From NCBI GenBank assembly GCA_033853925.1, contig JAWOLC010000184.1, forward strand, positions 1 to 36,386: 36,386 nucleotides of DNA, written 5' to 3'. This document shows, one piece after another, positions 14,948 through 29,354 of the stretch (position 1 is the stretch's first letter; each line of letters starts with the position of its first letter). The notes beneath the pieces are model-generated. The model had not been told where the DNA came from and searched no databases. It worked only from the letters and a program-made list of their open reading frames with translations. The position numbers and the translations under genes are program-made. The DNA is from JANXPZ01 sp033853925. GTDB taxonomy: Bacteria; Eisenbacteria; RBG-16-71-46.

Positions 14948-17127
14948 CGCGGCGGGCCGCGCGCACCCCGGCGCCCCTCCTGGCGCTCGCGCTCGCCCTT
15001 GGCTCGCTCGCCCTGGCATGGCCGGCGTCTTCGCGCCCGGCGCGGCGACCGGCGGCTCGGGCGGCGTCTCACGCTCCGGCGCTCGGGAGCGAGGCCGAGC
15101 CGCTGGGCCCCCCGCGCTTCGCTCCCCGCGACGGCGCCATTCACTGGGGCCGAGGCGAGGCGCCCGCGCCGGACCCCAGCGAGCGCCGGCTCCTCGACGA
15201 CCTGCGGGCGAGCCGCGGCTCCGGCGACTCGCTCGCGGCCTGGCTCGCCGCGGCGGGGCGGGACGCGGTCCTGGCCCCCTTCGCCAGGCTCGAGGCGGCC
15301 AGGATCTCCCTCGCGCAGCGGGATTCGGCGCTGGCCGACTCGCTCCTCGCGCGGGTGACGGCGTCCGCGGGTCCCTGGCGATGGACGGCGCGCCGGCAGC
15401 GCGTGCAGCTGGCGCTGGCGCGCGGCGGAGCGGCCGCCGCGGCCTCGGTGCTCGGCGCCGCGCCCACCGTGGACCTGACCTCCGCGGAGGCCGACGAGTG
15501 GGTCGAGCTTCGCCTCGACCTGCTGCTGGGACTCGGAGACACGACCGAGGCCATCGGGCTGGCGCGAGAACGGGTGGCGTCGCCCCCGCCCTGGATCGCG
15601 GCCCGCATGGAGAGGCGGCTCGAGGCGGTGCTCGCCGCGCGGGGCGAGCCGCCGACCTGGAGCGACGAGGTGGCGGCGGCGCGCGTGGACGCGGCTCGCG
15701 GCGAGCGGAGCGCGGCGCTCGTCCGGCTGGAGCGCGCCTCGCGCGGCGCGCCGGCCGAGGAGCGCTGGCGCCCCCTGGCGGAGAGCGGCCGCCTGCTGGA
15801 CGCGGAGCGGCGTTTCGTCCTGGCCAGGGAAGCCCTGAGTCGCGCGGAGTCGCTGGCCGCCGACTCGGCGGCGAAGGCCGAGGTGCTCCTGGCGCGGGCG
15901 CGGGTGGAGATGGACGCGAAGGAATGGCCGGAGGCGGAGCGCCTGCTCGCGGCGGGGCTGGCCTCGTGGCCGGCCGCCGGCGATCGCGGTCCGGCGCTGA
16001 TCTCCTACGCGATGGTGCTGGAAGCGCAGGGTGAGTGGGCGCGCGCGGCCGAGGCCTACGGGGAAGCGTGGCGGCAAGATCTGGAGCGCGCCGGCGACGC
16101 CGCCTTTCGCGCGGGGCTCATGGCCCTGGCGGCGGGGGAGGCGGACTCCGCCCTGAGCTGGTTCGGGCGGAGCCCGGAGCCCCGATGTCGCTTCTGGAAG
16201 GGCGTGCTGCTCAGGCGCCGGCACGCGGGGCTGGGGGACACCCTGCTCATGACGATCGCCAGCCAGCCGGGATACGGCTTCTACCAGGTGGCGGCTCGGG
16301 AGACTCTGGGAGTCCCGGGTTGGCCGCGTGTCGTGACGGCCTCGCCCGCCGCGGATTCGACTGGGCTGCGCCTGGCTTCGCTGCTCCTCGCGCTCGGCCG
16401 AGGCGCCGAGGCTCGAGGCGTCGTCCAGCGCTGGCTCGCGTGGAACCTGAGGCCGCCACCCGTGGCCGATGGTGGCGGAGGCTATCCCTTTGTCCGGCAG
16501 GTGCTTCATGGGGCGACCCTCGCCTATTCCTCGAAGTGGGAGGCCTACGCCATCTCGCTCTCGGAGACCGCTCTCCGCCTCGCCGCCGAGTCCTGCGACT
16601 CCCCGGCCTGGTCCGTCGTTCCCTGGCTGTACCCGCCGGCCTTCGAGCGTGCGTTCGCCGCACTGCCCCAATCGCCGGCGGGCGAAGGGATCGATCGGTC
16701 GCTCATGCGTGCCGTGGCTCGCCGGGAGAGCCACTTCGACTCGCGCGCCCGCTCGCGGAGCGACGCGCTCGGCTTGCTGCAGCTCAAGCTCGGCACGGCG
16801 GCGGACGAGGCCCGCCGCCGGCACGAGCGCCGACCGCGCGAGCGGGACCTCTTCGATCCCGGCCGCAGCGTGCGCCTGGGCAGTGCCTACCTCGCTCGAC
16901 TCCTCGCGCGCTTCGGCAGCGTGCCGCGGGCCCTGGCCGCCTACAACGCCGGACCGACGACGCTCACGCGCTGGCTCGAGCGCTGGGAGACGGCCCCCGG
17001 TCGCGACCTCGGGGGGCTCGCGCTCGAGTGCGAGCTGGTCTGCCGGCCCGAGACGATCACCTACGTGAAGGAGATCCTCGCCGCCCGCCAGGCCTATCGC
17101 GAGCTGCGGCCGACCACGGCGCCCTGA
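14944..17127 (+). CDS. slt: Soluble lytic murein transglycosylase (Slt70-like)
   Basis: A 727-aa exported peptidoglycan hydrolase, start ATG 14944 overlapping the guaA stop. A signal peptide (MTRRAAR followed by a long Leu/Ala core, residues about 10-30) is clear. The middle part (about 80-500) is alpha-helical with TPR-like Ala/Leu/Glu-rich repeats, resembling the helical ring of Slt70. The C-terminal SLT domain (about 585-715) has catalytic Glu595 in RRESHFDSRARS, then GLLQLKLGTA and AAYNAGP. The QLKLGTA sequence differs from the commoner QLMPATA. It is the second lytic transglycosylase of the window and is followed by a lipid-kinase-like gene. Confidence 0.9.
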   Translation: MTRRAARTPAPLLALALALGSLALAWPASSRPARRPAARAASHAPALGSEAEPLGPPRFAPRDGAIHWGRGEAPAPDPSERRLLDDLRASRGSGDSLAAWLAAAGRDAVLAPFARLEAARISLAQRDSALADSLLARVTASAGPWRWTARRQRVQLALARGGAAAAASVLGAAPTVDLTSAEADEWVELRLDLLLGLGDTTEAIGLARERVASPPPWIAARMERRLEAVLAARGEPPTWSDEVAAARVDAARGERSAALVRLERASRGAPAEERWRPLAESGRLLDAERRFVLAREALSRAESLAADSAAKAEVLLARARVEMDAKEWPEAERLLAAGLASWPAAGDRGPALISYAMVLEAQGEWARAAEAYGEAWRQDLERAGDAAFRAGLMALAAGEADSALSWFGRSPEPRCRFWKGVLLRRRHAGLGDTLLMTIASQPGYGFYQVAARETLGVPGWPRVVTASPAADSTGLRLASLLLALGRGAEARGVVQRWLAWNLRPPPVADGGGGYPFVRQVLHGATLAYSSKWEAYAISLSETALRLAAESCDSPAWSVVPWLYPPAFERAFAALPQSPAGEGIDRSLMRAVARRESHFDSRARSRSDALGLLQLKLGTAADEARRRHERRPRERDLFDPGRSVRLGSAYLARLLARFGSVPRALAAYNAGPTTLTRWLERWETAPGRDLGGLALECELVCRPETITYVKEILAARQAYRELRPTTAP

Positions 17128-17211
17128 GCCCCGGACGCCCTCGCGCACGGGAGCAGCGGCCGCGAATCGTGGAGGCGACGCCGAGACTCTTCTGTTACCG
17201 TCGAACTCCTG

Positions 17212-17865
17212 ATGCGACCGGACCCCGTCCCCTCGCCCGATCCGCTGGCTTCCCTGCGCTCCCCGTCCTTCCTCTCGGAGCTGCGGCGAAAGGCGATCCA
17301 CCTCTCCCTGATCGTGCTCCCCCTCGACATCCTTCTCGAGGTTCTGCCGTGGCCGCGCGGCCGCGGGCAGTGGACCGTGCTGCTGGCCGCCCTCACCCTC
17401 GCGGCCATCGCGATCGACATCGTGCGCGTGCAGGAGCAGCGCGTGCGCCGCGTGTTCCGCGACATCTTCGGCGGCCTGCTCCGCGAGCACGAGGAGCTGG
17501 GCCTGCTGGGCTCGACCTATCTGCTCCTCGCCGCCTTGCTCGCCGTGGACCTCTTCCCGCGGCCGATGGCGGCCGCCGCGCTGGGCTTCACCGTGCTGGG
17601 CGACGGCCTGGCCGCGATCGTGGGCAAGGCCTGGGGGCGCACGCGCATCTTCCGCAAGTCGGTGGAAGGGGCCGCCGGCGGCCTGGCGGGCTGCCTCGCC
17701 TGGGCCGTGTTCCTGGCGGCCGCCGGCTACCTGCCCTGGGGCGTGGTCCTGGTCGGAGCCCTCGTCGCAAGTCTGGCGGAGCTGCTGCCGATACCTCTGG
17801 ACGACAACCTGGCGATGACCCTGTTCGCCGGCTACGCCATGCGCCTGCTCTGGAGCTCTCCGTGA
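17212..17865 (+). CDS. DGK1/SEC59/VTE5-type CTP-dependent lipid (diacylglycerol or polyprenol) kinase
   Basis: A 217-aa integral membrane protein with about six to seven hydrophobic segments. It has the family marks: ELRRKAIHL near residue 23, LGDGLAAIVGK with Asp131, a GRTRIFRKSVEGAAGG stretch, and a terminal ELLPIPLDDNLAMTL with Asp-Asp-Asn near residue 199. Known members phosphorylate diacylglycerol, dolichol or phytol with CTP. In bacteria the substrate is usually unknown; an undecaprenol- or lipid-salvaging role would fit the neighbouring peptidoglycan hydrolase, but that is inference. It is sometimes labelled phosphatidate cytidylyltransferase. No clear ribosome site precedes ATG 17212. 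It ends in a GTGA overlap with the TPR gene. Confidence 0.82.
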   Translation: MRPDPVPSPDPLASLRSPSFLSELRRKAIHLSLIVLPLDILLEVLPWPRGRGQWTVLLAALTLAAIAIDIVRVQEQRVRRVFRDIFGGLLREHEELGLLGSTYLLLAALLAVDLFPRPMAAAALGFTVLGDGLAAIVGKAWGRTRIFRKSVEGAAGGLAGCLAWAVFLAAAGYLPWGVVLVGALVASLAELLPIPLDDNLAMTLFAGYAMRLLWSSP

Positions 17866-18803
17866 TCCGTCCCAGTCCCCTGCCCGAGTCCGAATTCGGC
17901 GCGGCCGTGCGCACCGCTCGCGCCGGGCGCCACGAGCGGGCGGTGGAGCAGATCGAGCGCACGCTGGCGAGCGGGCCCGTCTCGGCGCAGCGCCAGGCCG
18001 CGGCCGTCGAGGCGCTGGCCTACGTCGCGCGGCTCGCCGAGGCCGCGGCCGATCCGGCGCAGGCGGCGGCCGCGCTGGAGGCGGCGCTGCGGCTGCGTCC
18101 CGACTACCCCGACCTCCACTACCGGCGCGCGCGGCTCCTGCTGGAGCTGGACCGTCCGGCCGAGGCGCGGCGGGAGCTGGAGCGGGCGCTGGCCCTGAAC
18201 CCCGGCTACGTGGCCGCTCGAATCGAGCGGGCGCTGCTGGACGCCTCCGAGGGTTTCATCGGCGAGGCGCTCGAGGCGCTGCGCGCGCTGGGGGAGGAGG
18301 CGCAGGTGGACGAGCCCGGCGACTTCGCTCAGGGACTCGAGAGCCTGGAGCGCGCCGACTGGGAGGAAGCCGGGGCGTTGTTCAACCGGGCGCTCTCCCT
18401 GGATCCGTCCCGCGAGGGCGGCCCGCTCGAGCGAGCCCAGGCGTTGCTCGAGGAGGGCGATGCCGCCGGAGCGGCCGAGGCCCTGCACGCCGTCCTGCCC
18501 GGGCGGGAGAGCTGGCCGGACCTGCACTACCTGCTGGGCTCGGCCGAGCTGCAGCGGGGCCACTTCGACGATGCGCTGGCCTCGCTGGCGCGCGCGCTCG
18601 AGCTGAATCCCGACTTCCATGCGGCCCGCGTGCAGTTCGCGCGCGCCCTCGAAGCCGTGGGCTCGCTCGCGCAGGCGGGCGAGCAGGTGGCGCTCGTCCT
18701 GCAGCAGGATCCGGCTCATCCGCAGGCGCTCGAGCTTCACGAGCGCTGGACGTCGCGCGCTCGGCGTCCGACCCGCGCCGAATCGGCGCGCCCCGAGCCC
18801 TGA
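17862..18803 (+). CDS. TPR-repeat protein
   Basis: A 313-aa protein beginning at GTG 17862, coupled by a 4-base overlap to the lipid kinase gene. It is composed almost wholly of tetratricopeptide repeats; repeats with the LNPGYVAAR and LNPDFHAAR type C-terminal helix are clearest at residues about 70-130 and 215-290. There is no signal peptide or membrane helix, so it should be a cytoplasmic protein-protein scaffold. The partner is not evident. Coupling to the membrane kinase suggests the two work together or are dosage matched. Confidence 0.85.
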   Translation: MIRPSPLPESEFGAAVRTARAGRHERAVEQIERTLASGPVSAQRQAAAVEALAYVARLAEAAADPAQAAAALEAALRLRPDYPDLHYRRARLLLELDRPAEARRELERALALNPGYVAARIERALLDASEGFIGEALEALRALGEEAQVDEPGDFAQGLESLERADWEEAGALFNRALSLDPSREGGPLERAQALLEEGDAAGAAEALHAVLPGRESWPDLHYLLGSAELQRGHFDDALASLARALELNPDFHAARVQFARALEAVGSLAQAGEQVALVLQQDPAHPQALELHERWTSRARRPTRAESARPEP

Positions 18804-18925
18804 TCCTCCGCGGCCGCGTCGTCGCTGCGCGCAATTGCCTCTTGACCGGCACGCCCTCGCGGCTCACCCTGTCGCTGGACTTCGAGCCAGGGTAGGACTC
18901 TCGGTCGAGGGAGGAGCACCAACCC

Positions 18926-19129
18926 ATGGCGCGTGGTACCGTGAAATGGTTCAACGATCACAAAGGCTATGGTTTCATCGCGGCGGAAGGACAACCGGAG
19001 GTCTTCGTCCATCACTCCGCCATCGAGGGGCGCGGATTCCGGACTCTGCACGAAGGTGAGGAAGTGGAGTTCGAGATCCGGTCCAGTGAGCGGGGCGCTG
19101 AGGCCGCTCACGTCACCAAGCTGATGTAG
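18926..19129 (+). CDS. csp: Cold-shock domain protein (CspA family)
   Basis: A 67-aa single-domain nucleic-acid chaperone. It has GTVKWFNDHKGYGFI (with RNP1) and VFVHHSAI (RNP2), ending near the usual family C-terminus. ATG 18926 is preceded by GAGGAG at a 9-base spacing. A leader of roughly 100 bases before it is free of genes. A strong hairpin follows the gene, so it is probably a single-gene transcript. The fit to the family is excellent. Confidence 0.96.
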   Translation: MARGTVKWFNDHKGYGFIAAEGQPEVFVHHSAIEGRGFRTLHEGEEVEFEIRSSERGAEAAHVTKLM

Positions 19130-19151
19130 CTCTTCGTCGCTCGAAGTCCGT

Positions 19152-19180
19152 GCGGCCCGGCGCATGACGCGCCGGGCCGC
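19152..19180 (+). terminator. Strong hairpin after csp
   Basis: A perfect 12-bp GC stem (19152-19163 with 19169-19180) and a 5-base loop lie 22 bases after the csp stop. No U tract follows, so it may terminate weakly or mainly protect the 3' end. Confidence 0.6.
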
Positions 19181-19344
19181 AAGCGTCGTCGGCGAGGTGC
19201 GGGGAGGCCGGCCGGGGGCGCGCCGCATCCGAAGAGGCCGGACCCACCGGCGCTCCGCGACTCGACGGCGAGCCGGTGGCGCGCGCCGCGCGCCGTCCGC
19301 GCCACGCGGCGGCGGGGCGGCTCGCGTTCGCTTGACAGAACCAC

Positions 19345-19350
19345 TATTCT
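19345..19350 (+). promoter_or_regulatory. -10-like box just before the secA start
   Basis: TATTCT ends 7 bases before ATG 19358, a distance that would give a leaderless secA transcript. No ribosome site is present between. A TTGACA at 19332-19337 is too close (7 bases) to be its -35 partner, and the true -35 region at 17-18 bases is weak. Confidence 0.35.
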
Positions 19351-19357
19351 GGCGCCC

Positions 19358-22363
<3,006 letters not shown>

Positions 22364-22390
22364 GCGCCGGACGCACGGGCGATCGTCGAC

Positions 22391-22426
22391 GCCGGGCGCC
22401 GGCCGGTCCGGCGCGGCCCCGGCTTT
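22391..22426 (+). terminator. Hairpin between secA and topA
   Basis: A 7-bp perfect inner stem (22396-22402 with 22408-22414) is extended by a 5-bp outer stem (22391-22395 with 22419-22423) across a 4-base bulge, and is followed by three T residues. It sits in the 76-base gap between secA and topA and could end or attenuate transcription. Confidence 0.4.
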
Positions 22427-22439
22427 CGCGGGTGCGCGG

Positions 22440-25739
<3,300 letters not shown>

Positions 25740-25740
<1 letters not shown>

Positions 25741-26822
25741 TGAGCCGAGCCTCTTCGCGTGGCGGCGGGCGGCGCGCCGCGGGTGGGCTTCGCCCGGGGG
25801 CGCTGCCGGCCCTCGCGCTCCTCGTCTGCGCGCTGGCGTCGTGCGCCCGCAAGGCGCCGCCCTCGGGGGGGCCGCCCGACATCGTGCCCCCCGTGATCGT
25901 CTCCTCCGACCCCGACTCCGCCCAGGCGCGCGTGCCGCTCGACGCGCCGCTGGCCATCACCTTCAGCAAGAGCATGGAGCCCGTGTCCACGGGAGACGCC
26001 GTCTCGCTCGCGCCGCGCATCGCCTTCCGCCAGCGCCGCTGGAGCAGCCACACGCTCACGCTGGTGCTCCAGGAGGCGATGCGCCCGAACCAGACCTACA
26101 CGCTCTTCGTGGGACCTTCCGCCCGCGATCGCCACGGCAACAACCTGGTGCTGGGCCGGGCCATCGTCTTCAGCACGGCCGACACCTTTCCTCCCGGCGT
26201 GATCGAGGGCAAGATCGACGCCCGCGGCTTCCCCGTGGCCGGCACCTACCTGTGGTGCTACCGCGGGGCTCGCCAGCCGGACTCGACCGCCCGCGACTTC
26301 GACGCGCTGGGGCTGGCCGACGAGCAGGGGCGCTTCAGCATCCCCGGCCTGCCCGTGCCGGGGAGCTATCACCTCTGGGCCTTCGCGGATCTCAACCGCA
26401 ATCGCTCCTACGAGCCGGACAAGGACGTGCTCGCCCCCGCCGACACGACCATCCAGCTCACGCCGGGGCAGCCGGTGGCCCGCGACCTGCTGATCCGTGC
26501 GGTCAATCCCCGCGCCCCCGGGCACGTGCGGGGCATCGTCCTGGATCCGACGGGCGACACCCTGGGCGTGCTCCGCGTGGTCGCGGTGGCCCAGGAGGAC
26601 TCGACCCGCCGCGTGCTCGTGGACGTCGACCGCAAGGGCACCTTCGACCTCCAGCTCGCGGCCGGGATCTGGGTGGTCAGGGCCTGGCGCGACGAGGACC
26701 GGAATCGTGCCTGGCGCACCGACGTGGAGCCGGCGAGCGAGTTGGAGCGCTACGAGCTGGCGCCGGCGCAAGAGATCAACGACGTGCACCTGACGCTCAA
26801 GCACTGGATCCAGCAGCCGTGA
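25740..26822 (+). CDS. Ig-like (Big_5/SbsA-type) domain lipoprotein
   Basis: A 360-aa exported lipoprotein whose ATG overlaps the xerC stop by one base. The signal peptide ends in the lipobox ALASC (Cys at about residue 38), followed by SGGPPDIVPPVIVSSDPDSA, an opening very like Ig-like lipoproteins widespread in Bacteroidota. Residues about 55-145 form an SbsA-type Ig-like fold (ITFSKSMEPVS, TLFVGPSARD). The rest (about 155-345) looks like two or three carboxypeptidase-regulatory-like beta domains (GRFSIPGLPVPGSYHLWAFADLNRN has the typical G-x-F-x-I then G-x-Y pattern). Location is probably the outer membrane. Function unknown; it sits between xerC and dapF in a chain of overlapping genes. 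Confidence 0.82.
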
Positions 26823-27640
26823 CGCCGCTCGCCTTCGTCAAGATGCACGGGGCCGCCAACGACTTCGTGGTCGTGGATCACCGCCGGCCCTTCCTGCCCG
26901 AGCCGCCGGACGAGCTGTTCCGCCGCCTCTGTGACCGGCGCCGCGGCGTGGGCGCGGACGGGGTGCTGCTGCTCGAGAGCGATCCGGCGCTCGACTTCGC
27001 CATGCGCTATCACAACGCCGACGGGGCTCCGGCGGAGTTCTGCGGCAACGGCGCCCGCTGCCTGGCGCGCTTCGCGCTCGAGCGAGGGCTCGGGCACGCG
27101 GGGCTCGTGCGCTTTCGCAGCGGGGCCGGCATCCAGGAGGCGCGCTTGGCCCCCGAGGGGGGGGTCGAGCTGCACTTCGGCCGGGTCGCGCCCCCGCGCG
27201 AGCCGGAGGCGCTGGAGGCGGCGGGCCGGACCTTCGTGGGTCGCGCCCTGACGGTGGGCGTCCCGCACTTCGTGCTGGGGGTCCCCGCCGTGGGCGGGCT
27301 GCCGGTGGCGGAGTGGGGCCGGGCGCTGCGGCAGCACCCGCGCTTCGCCCCGGCCGGGAGCAACGTCGACTTCGTCGCCCGGGTGGGTCCCGGTCGCGTG
27401 GCGATGCGCACGTACGAGCGCGGCGTCGAGGCCGAGACCCTGGCCTGCGGGAGCGGCGCGATGGCCTCGGCCCTGTGGGCGGCCGCGGAAGGGGAGCAGT
27501 CGCCTGTGCGGATCTTGACCGCGGGAGGCGACACGCTGGTGGTATCGTTCGAGGCCGTCGCGGAGGGCTACGACGTACGGCTCACGGGACCCGCGGAGGT
27601 GGCCTTCACGGGCACCTGGCCCGAGCCGCTCGCATCGTAA
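26819..27640 (+). CDS. dapF: Diaminopimelate epimerase
   Basis: Interconverts LL- and meso-diaminopimelate, needed for lysine and peptidoglycan. The 273-aa protein starts at GTG 26819 in a GTGA overlap with the lipoprotein gene. The two catalytic cysteines are Cys75 (EFCGNGARC) and Cys210 (LACGSGAMAS). MHGAANDFVVVD at the N-terminus, NADGAPAEF and GVPHFVL are typical. Together with dapA and dapB downstream it makes a dap cluster. Confidence 0.96.
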   Translation: MTPLAFVKMHGAANDFVVVDHRRPFLPEPPDELFRRLCDRRRGVGADGVLLLESDPALDFAMRYHNADGAPAEFCGNGARCLARFALERGLGHAGLVRFRSGAGIQEARLAPEGGVELHFGRVAPPREPEALEAAGRTFVGRALTVGVPHFVLGVPAVGGLPVAEWGRALRQHPRFAPAGSNVDFVARVGPGRVAMRTYERGVEAETLACGSGAMASALWAAAEGEQSPVRILTAGGDTLVVSFEAVAEGYDVRLTGPAEVAFTGTWPEPLAS

Positions 27641-27660
27641 CGCTCGTCTTGGAGGACAAC

Positions 27661-28569
27661 ATGTTCGAAGGACTCTCGGTGGCGATGGTGACCCCGTTCC
27701 GGGACGGCGCGCTGGATCTGCCGGCTGCCGATCGGCTGGTGGACTTCCTGCTCGAGGGCGGGGTGGAGTGCCTGGTCGTCTCGGGCTCCACCGGCGAGGC
27801 CGCGACCTGCACGGTGGAAGAGCGTCGCAAGCTGTGGAAGCTGGTCAAGGATCGCGTGGACGGCCGGATCCCCGTGGTGGCCGGGACCGGAACCAACTCC
27901 ACGGCCGACACGATCGCCCTGACGCGGATGGCCGAGCAGGTGAGGCTGGACGGGGCCCTGGTCGTGACGCCCTACTACAACAAGCCGACCCCCGCCGGCC
28001 AGATCGCGCACTTCACGGCGGTCGCGAAGAGCACCGGGCTGCCTCTCATCCTCTACAACGTGCCGAGCCGGACCGGGACCAACACCCTGCCGGAGACCCT
28101 GGAGAAGCTGCACGACCTGCCCAACGTGGTCGCGGTCAAGGAGTCCTCGGGCTCGCTCGACCAGGCCAGCGCGATCCACGCGCGCACCCGCCTCACCCTG
28201 CTCTGCGGCGACGACTCGCTGGCGTTGCCGATGATGGCCGTGGGCGCGGCGGGCCTCGTCTCGGTGGCCGGGAACGTGGCGCCCCGCGAGCTGCGGGCCC
28301 TCTGCGATCACGCCCGCGCCGGCCGGCTGCACGAGGCCGAGAGCGTGCACCGCCGACTGCTGCCCCTCTTCCGCGCGCTCTTCGTCGAGTCGAATCCCGG
28401 GCCGGTCAAGTTCCTCCTCTCGGCCATGGGCCTGATCGCGAACGAGCTGAGGCTGCCGCTCGTGCCGGTCGAGCCCGGCAGCGCCCGGACGATCCTGGCC
28501 GCGGCGGAGGCGTCGGGAGTCGCGCTGGCCCGCACCTCGCCGGCCCCGGCGAAGGCGCCGGTCGGATGA
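27661..28569 (+). CDS. dapA: 4-hydroxy-tetrahydrodipicolinate synthase
   Basis: Condenses pyruvate with aspartate semialdehyde, the entry step of the diaminopimelate branch. The 302-aa TIM-barrel protein starts at ATG 27661, with GGAGG 6 bases upstream. Schiff-base Lys160 lies in VAVKESSG, Tyr132 in LYNVPSRTG, and the GSTGEAATC loop binds substrate. It is 20 bases after dapF and overlaps dapB by ATGA. The length and all active-site residues are standard. Confidence 0.97.
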   Translation: MFEGLSVAMVTPFRDGALDLPAADRLVDFLLEGGVECLVVSGSTGEAATCTVEERRKLWKLVKDRVDGRIPVVAGTGTNSTADTIALTRMAEQVRLDGALVVTPYYNKPTPAGQIAHFTAVAKSTGLPLILYNVPSRTGTNTLPETLEKLHDLPNVVAVKESSGSLDQASAIHARTRLTLLCGDDSLALPMMAVGAAGLVSVAGNVAPRELRALCDHARAGRLHEAESVHRRLLPLFRALFVESNPGPVKFLLSAMGLIANELRLPLVPVEPGSARTILAAAEASGVALARTSPAPAKAPVG

Positions 28570-29336
28570 TCCCGCTCGTCCTGGTGGGCGCCGCGGGGCG
28601 CATGGGCCGGGCGGTCGAGCAGGCCGTCGCGGGCGCGCCGGATCTCGTCCTCAAGGCACGCGTGGACCGCCCCGGCGGTGCTCCCGCCGGCGAGGGCTGG
28701 GTGACGGACGCGGCGGTGGCGCTCGCCGCCGGCGACGTGGCCGTGGAGTTCAGCAGCCCCGAGGCCTGCGTGGCGCTGGCCGCCCTCTGCGCAGAGCGCG
28801 GAGCGGGCCTCGTCTCGGGCGCCACCGGGCTCGGCGCCGCCCAGGAGGAGGCGGTGCGCGCCGCCGCGCGCCGCGTGGCGATCGTGCGGGCGGCCAACTT
28901 CAGCGTCGGGGTGGCCGTGCTGCGCCGCACGCTGCGCGAGGCCCTCGACGGGCTGCCCGCGGACTGGGACGTGGAGATCATCGAGCGCCACCACCGCCTG
29001 AAGGCGGACAGCCCCTCGGGGACGGCGCTGGCCCTGGCCGAGGACGTCTCGCGGCGACGCGGCCGGGGGGCCGTGCGCGTGGGTCGCGAGCGCGGGCGCC
29101 TGGGACCGCGACCCGCGGGGGAGATCGGCGTGCACGCGGTGCGCGGAGGGACCTGGGCCGGCGACCACGCGGTCCTGCTCGCGGGCGAGGGCGAGTGGCT
29201 CGAGCTGCGGCACGTCGTGCAGGACCGCCTGGCCTTTGCCCACGGGGCGCTCGCGGCCGCGCGCTTCGTGGCCGAGGCGCGGCCGGGGCTCTATACTCTA
29301 GAGGACGTTCTGGCCGCCGGGAGCCGCTCGAACTAG
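28566..29336 (+). CDS. dapB: 4-hydroxy-tetrahydrodipicolinate reductase
   Basis: Reduces the DapA product with NAD(P)H. The 256-aa protein starts at ATG 28566 (ATGA overlap with dapA). The nucleotide-binding glycine loop is VGAAGRMGRAV. The catalytic segment IIERHHRLKADSPSGTAL carries His142, His143 and Lys146. EFSSPEAC and ANFSVGVAV are further family marks. A good -10-like TATACT lies in its last codons and may serve the next gene. Confidence 0.96.
   Translation: MIPLVLVGAAGRMGRAVEQAVAGAPDLVLKARVDRPGGAPAGEGWVTDAAVALAAGDVAVEFSSPEACVALAALCAERGAGLVSGATGLGAAQEEAVRAAARRVAIVRAANFSVGVAVLRRTLREALDGLPADWDVEIIERHHRLKADSPSGTALALAEDVSRRRGRGAVRVGRERGRLGPRPAGEIGVHAVRGGTWAGDHAVLLAGEGEWLELRHVVQDRLAFAHGALAAARFVAEARPGLYTLEDVLAAGSRSN
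29292..29297 (+). promoter_or_regulatory. TATACT -10-like box inside the end of dapB
   Basis: TATACT, one base from the sigma70 consensus, lies 58 bases before the ATG of the protease-barrel gene. The -35 position (TGGCCG near 29269) is a poor match, so a promoter here is possible but unproven. Confidence 0.35.
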
Positions 29337-29354
29337 TCTACCGGAGTCGTCTGC

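Noticed and set aside
10631..15019. A 1462-codon minus-strand open frame across purC, purH and guaA
   Set aside because: It is the antisense shadow of several well-supported enzymes; its translation is His/Arg/Gly/Pro-rich with no domain, typical of GC-rich antisense frames.
19332..19337. TTGACA close to the secA start as a -35 box
   Set aside because: Only 7 bases separate it from TATTCT, and no -10 box lies 16-18 bases downstream of it before the coding region.
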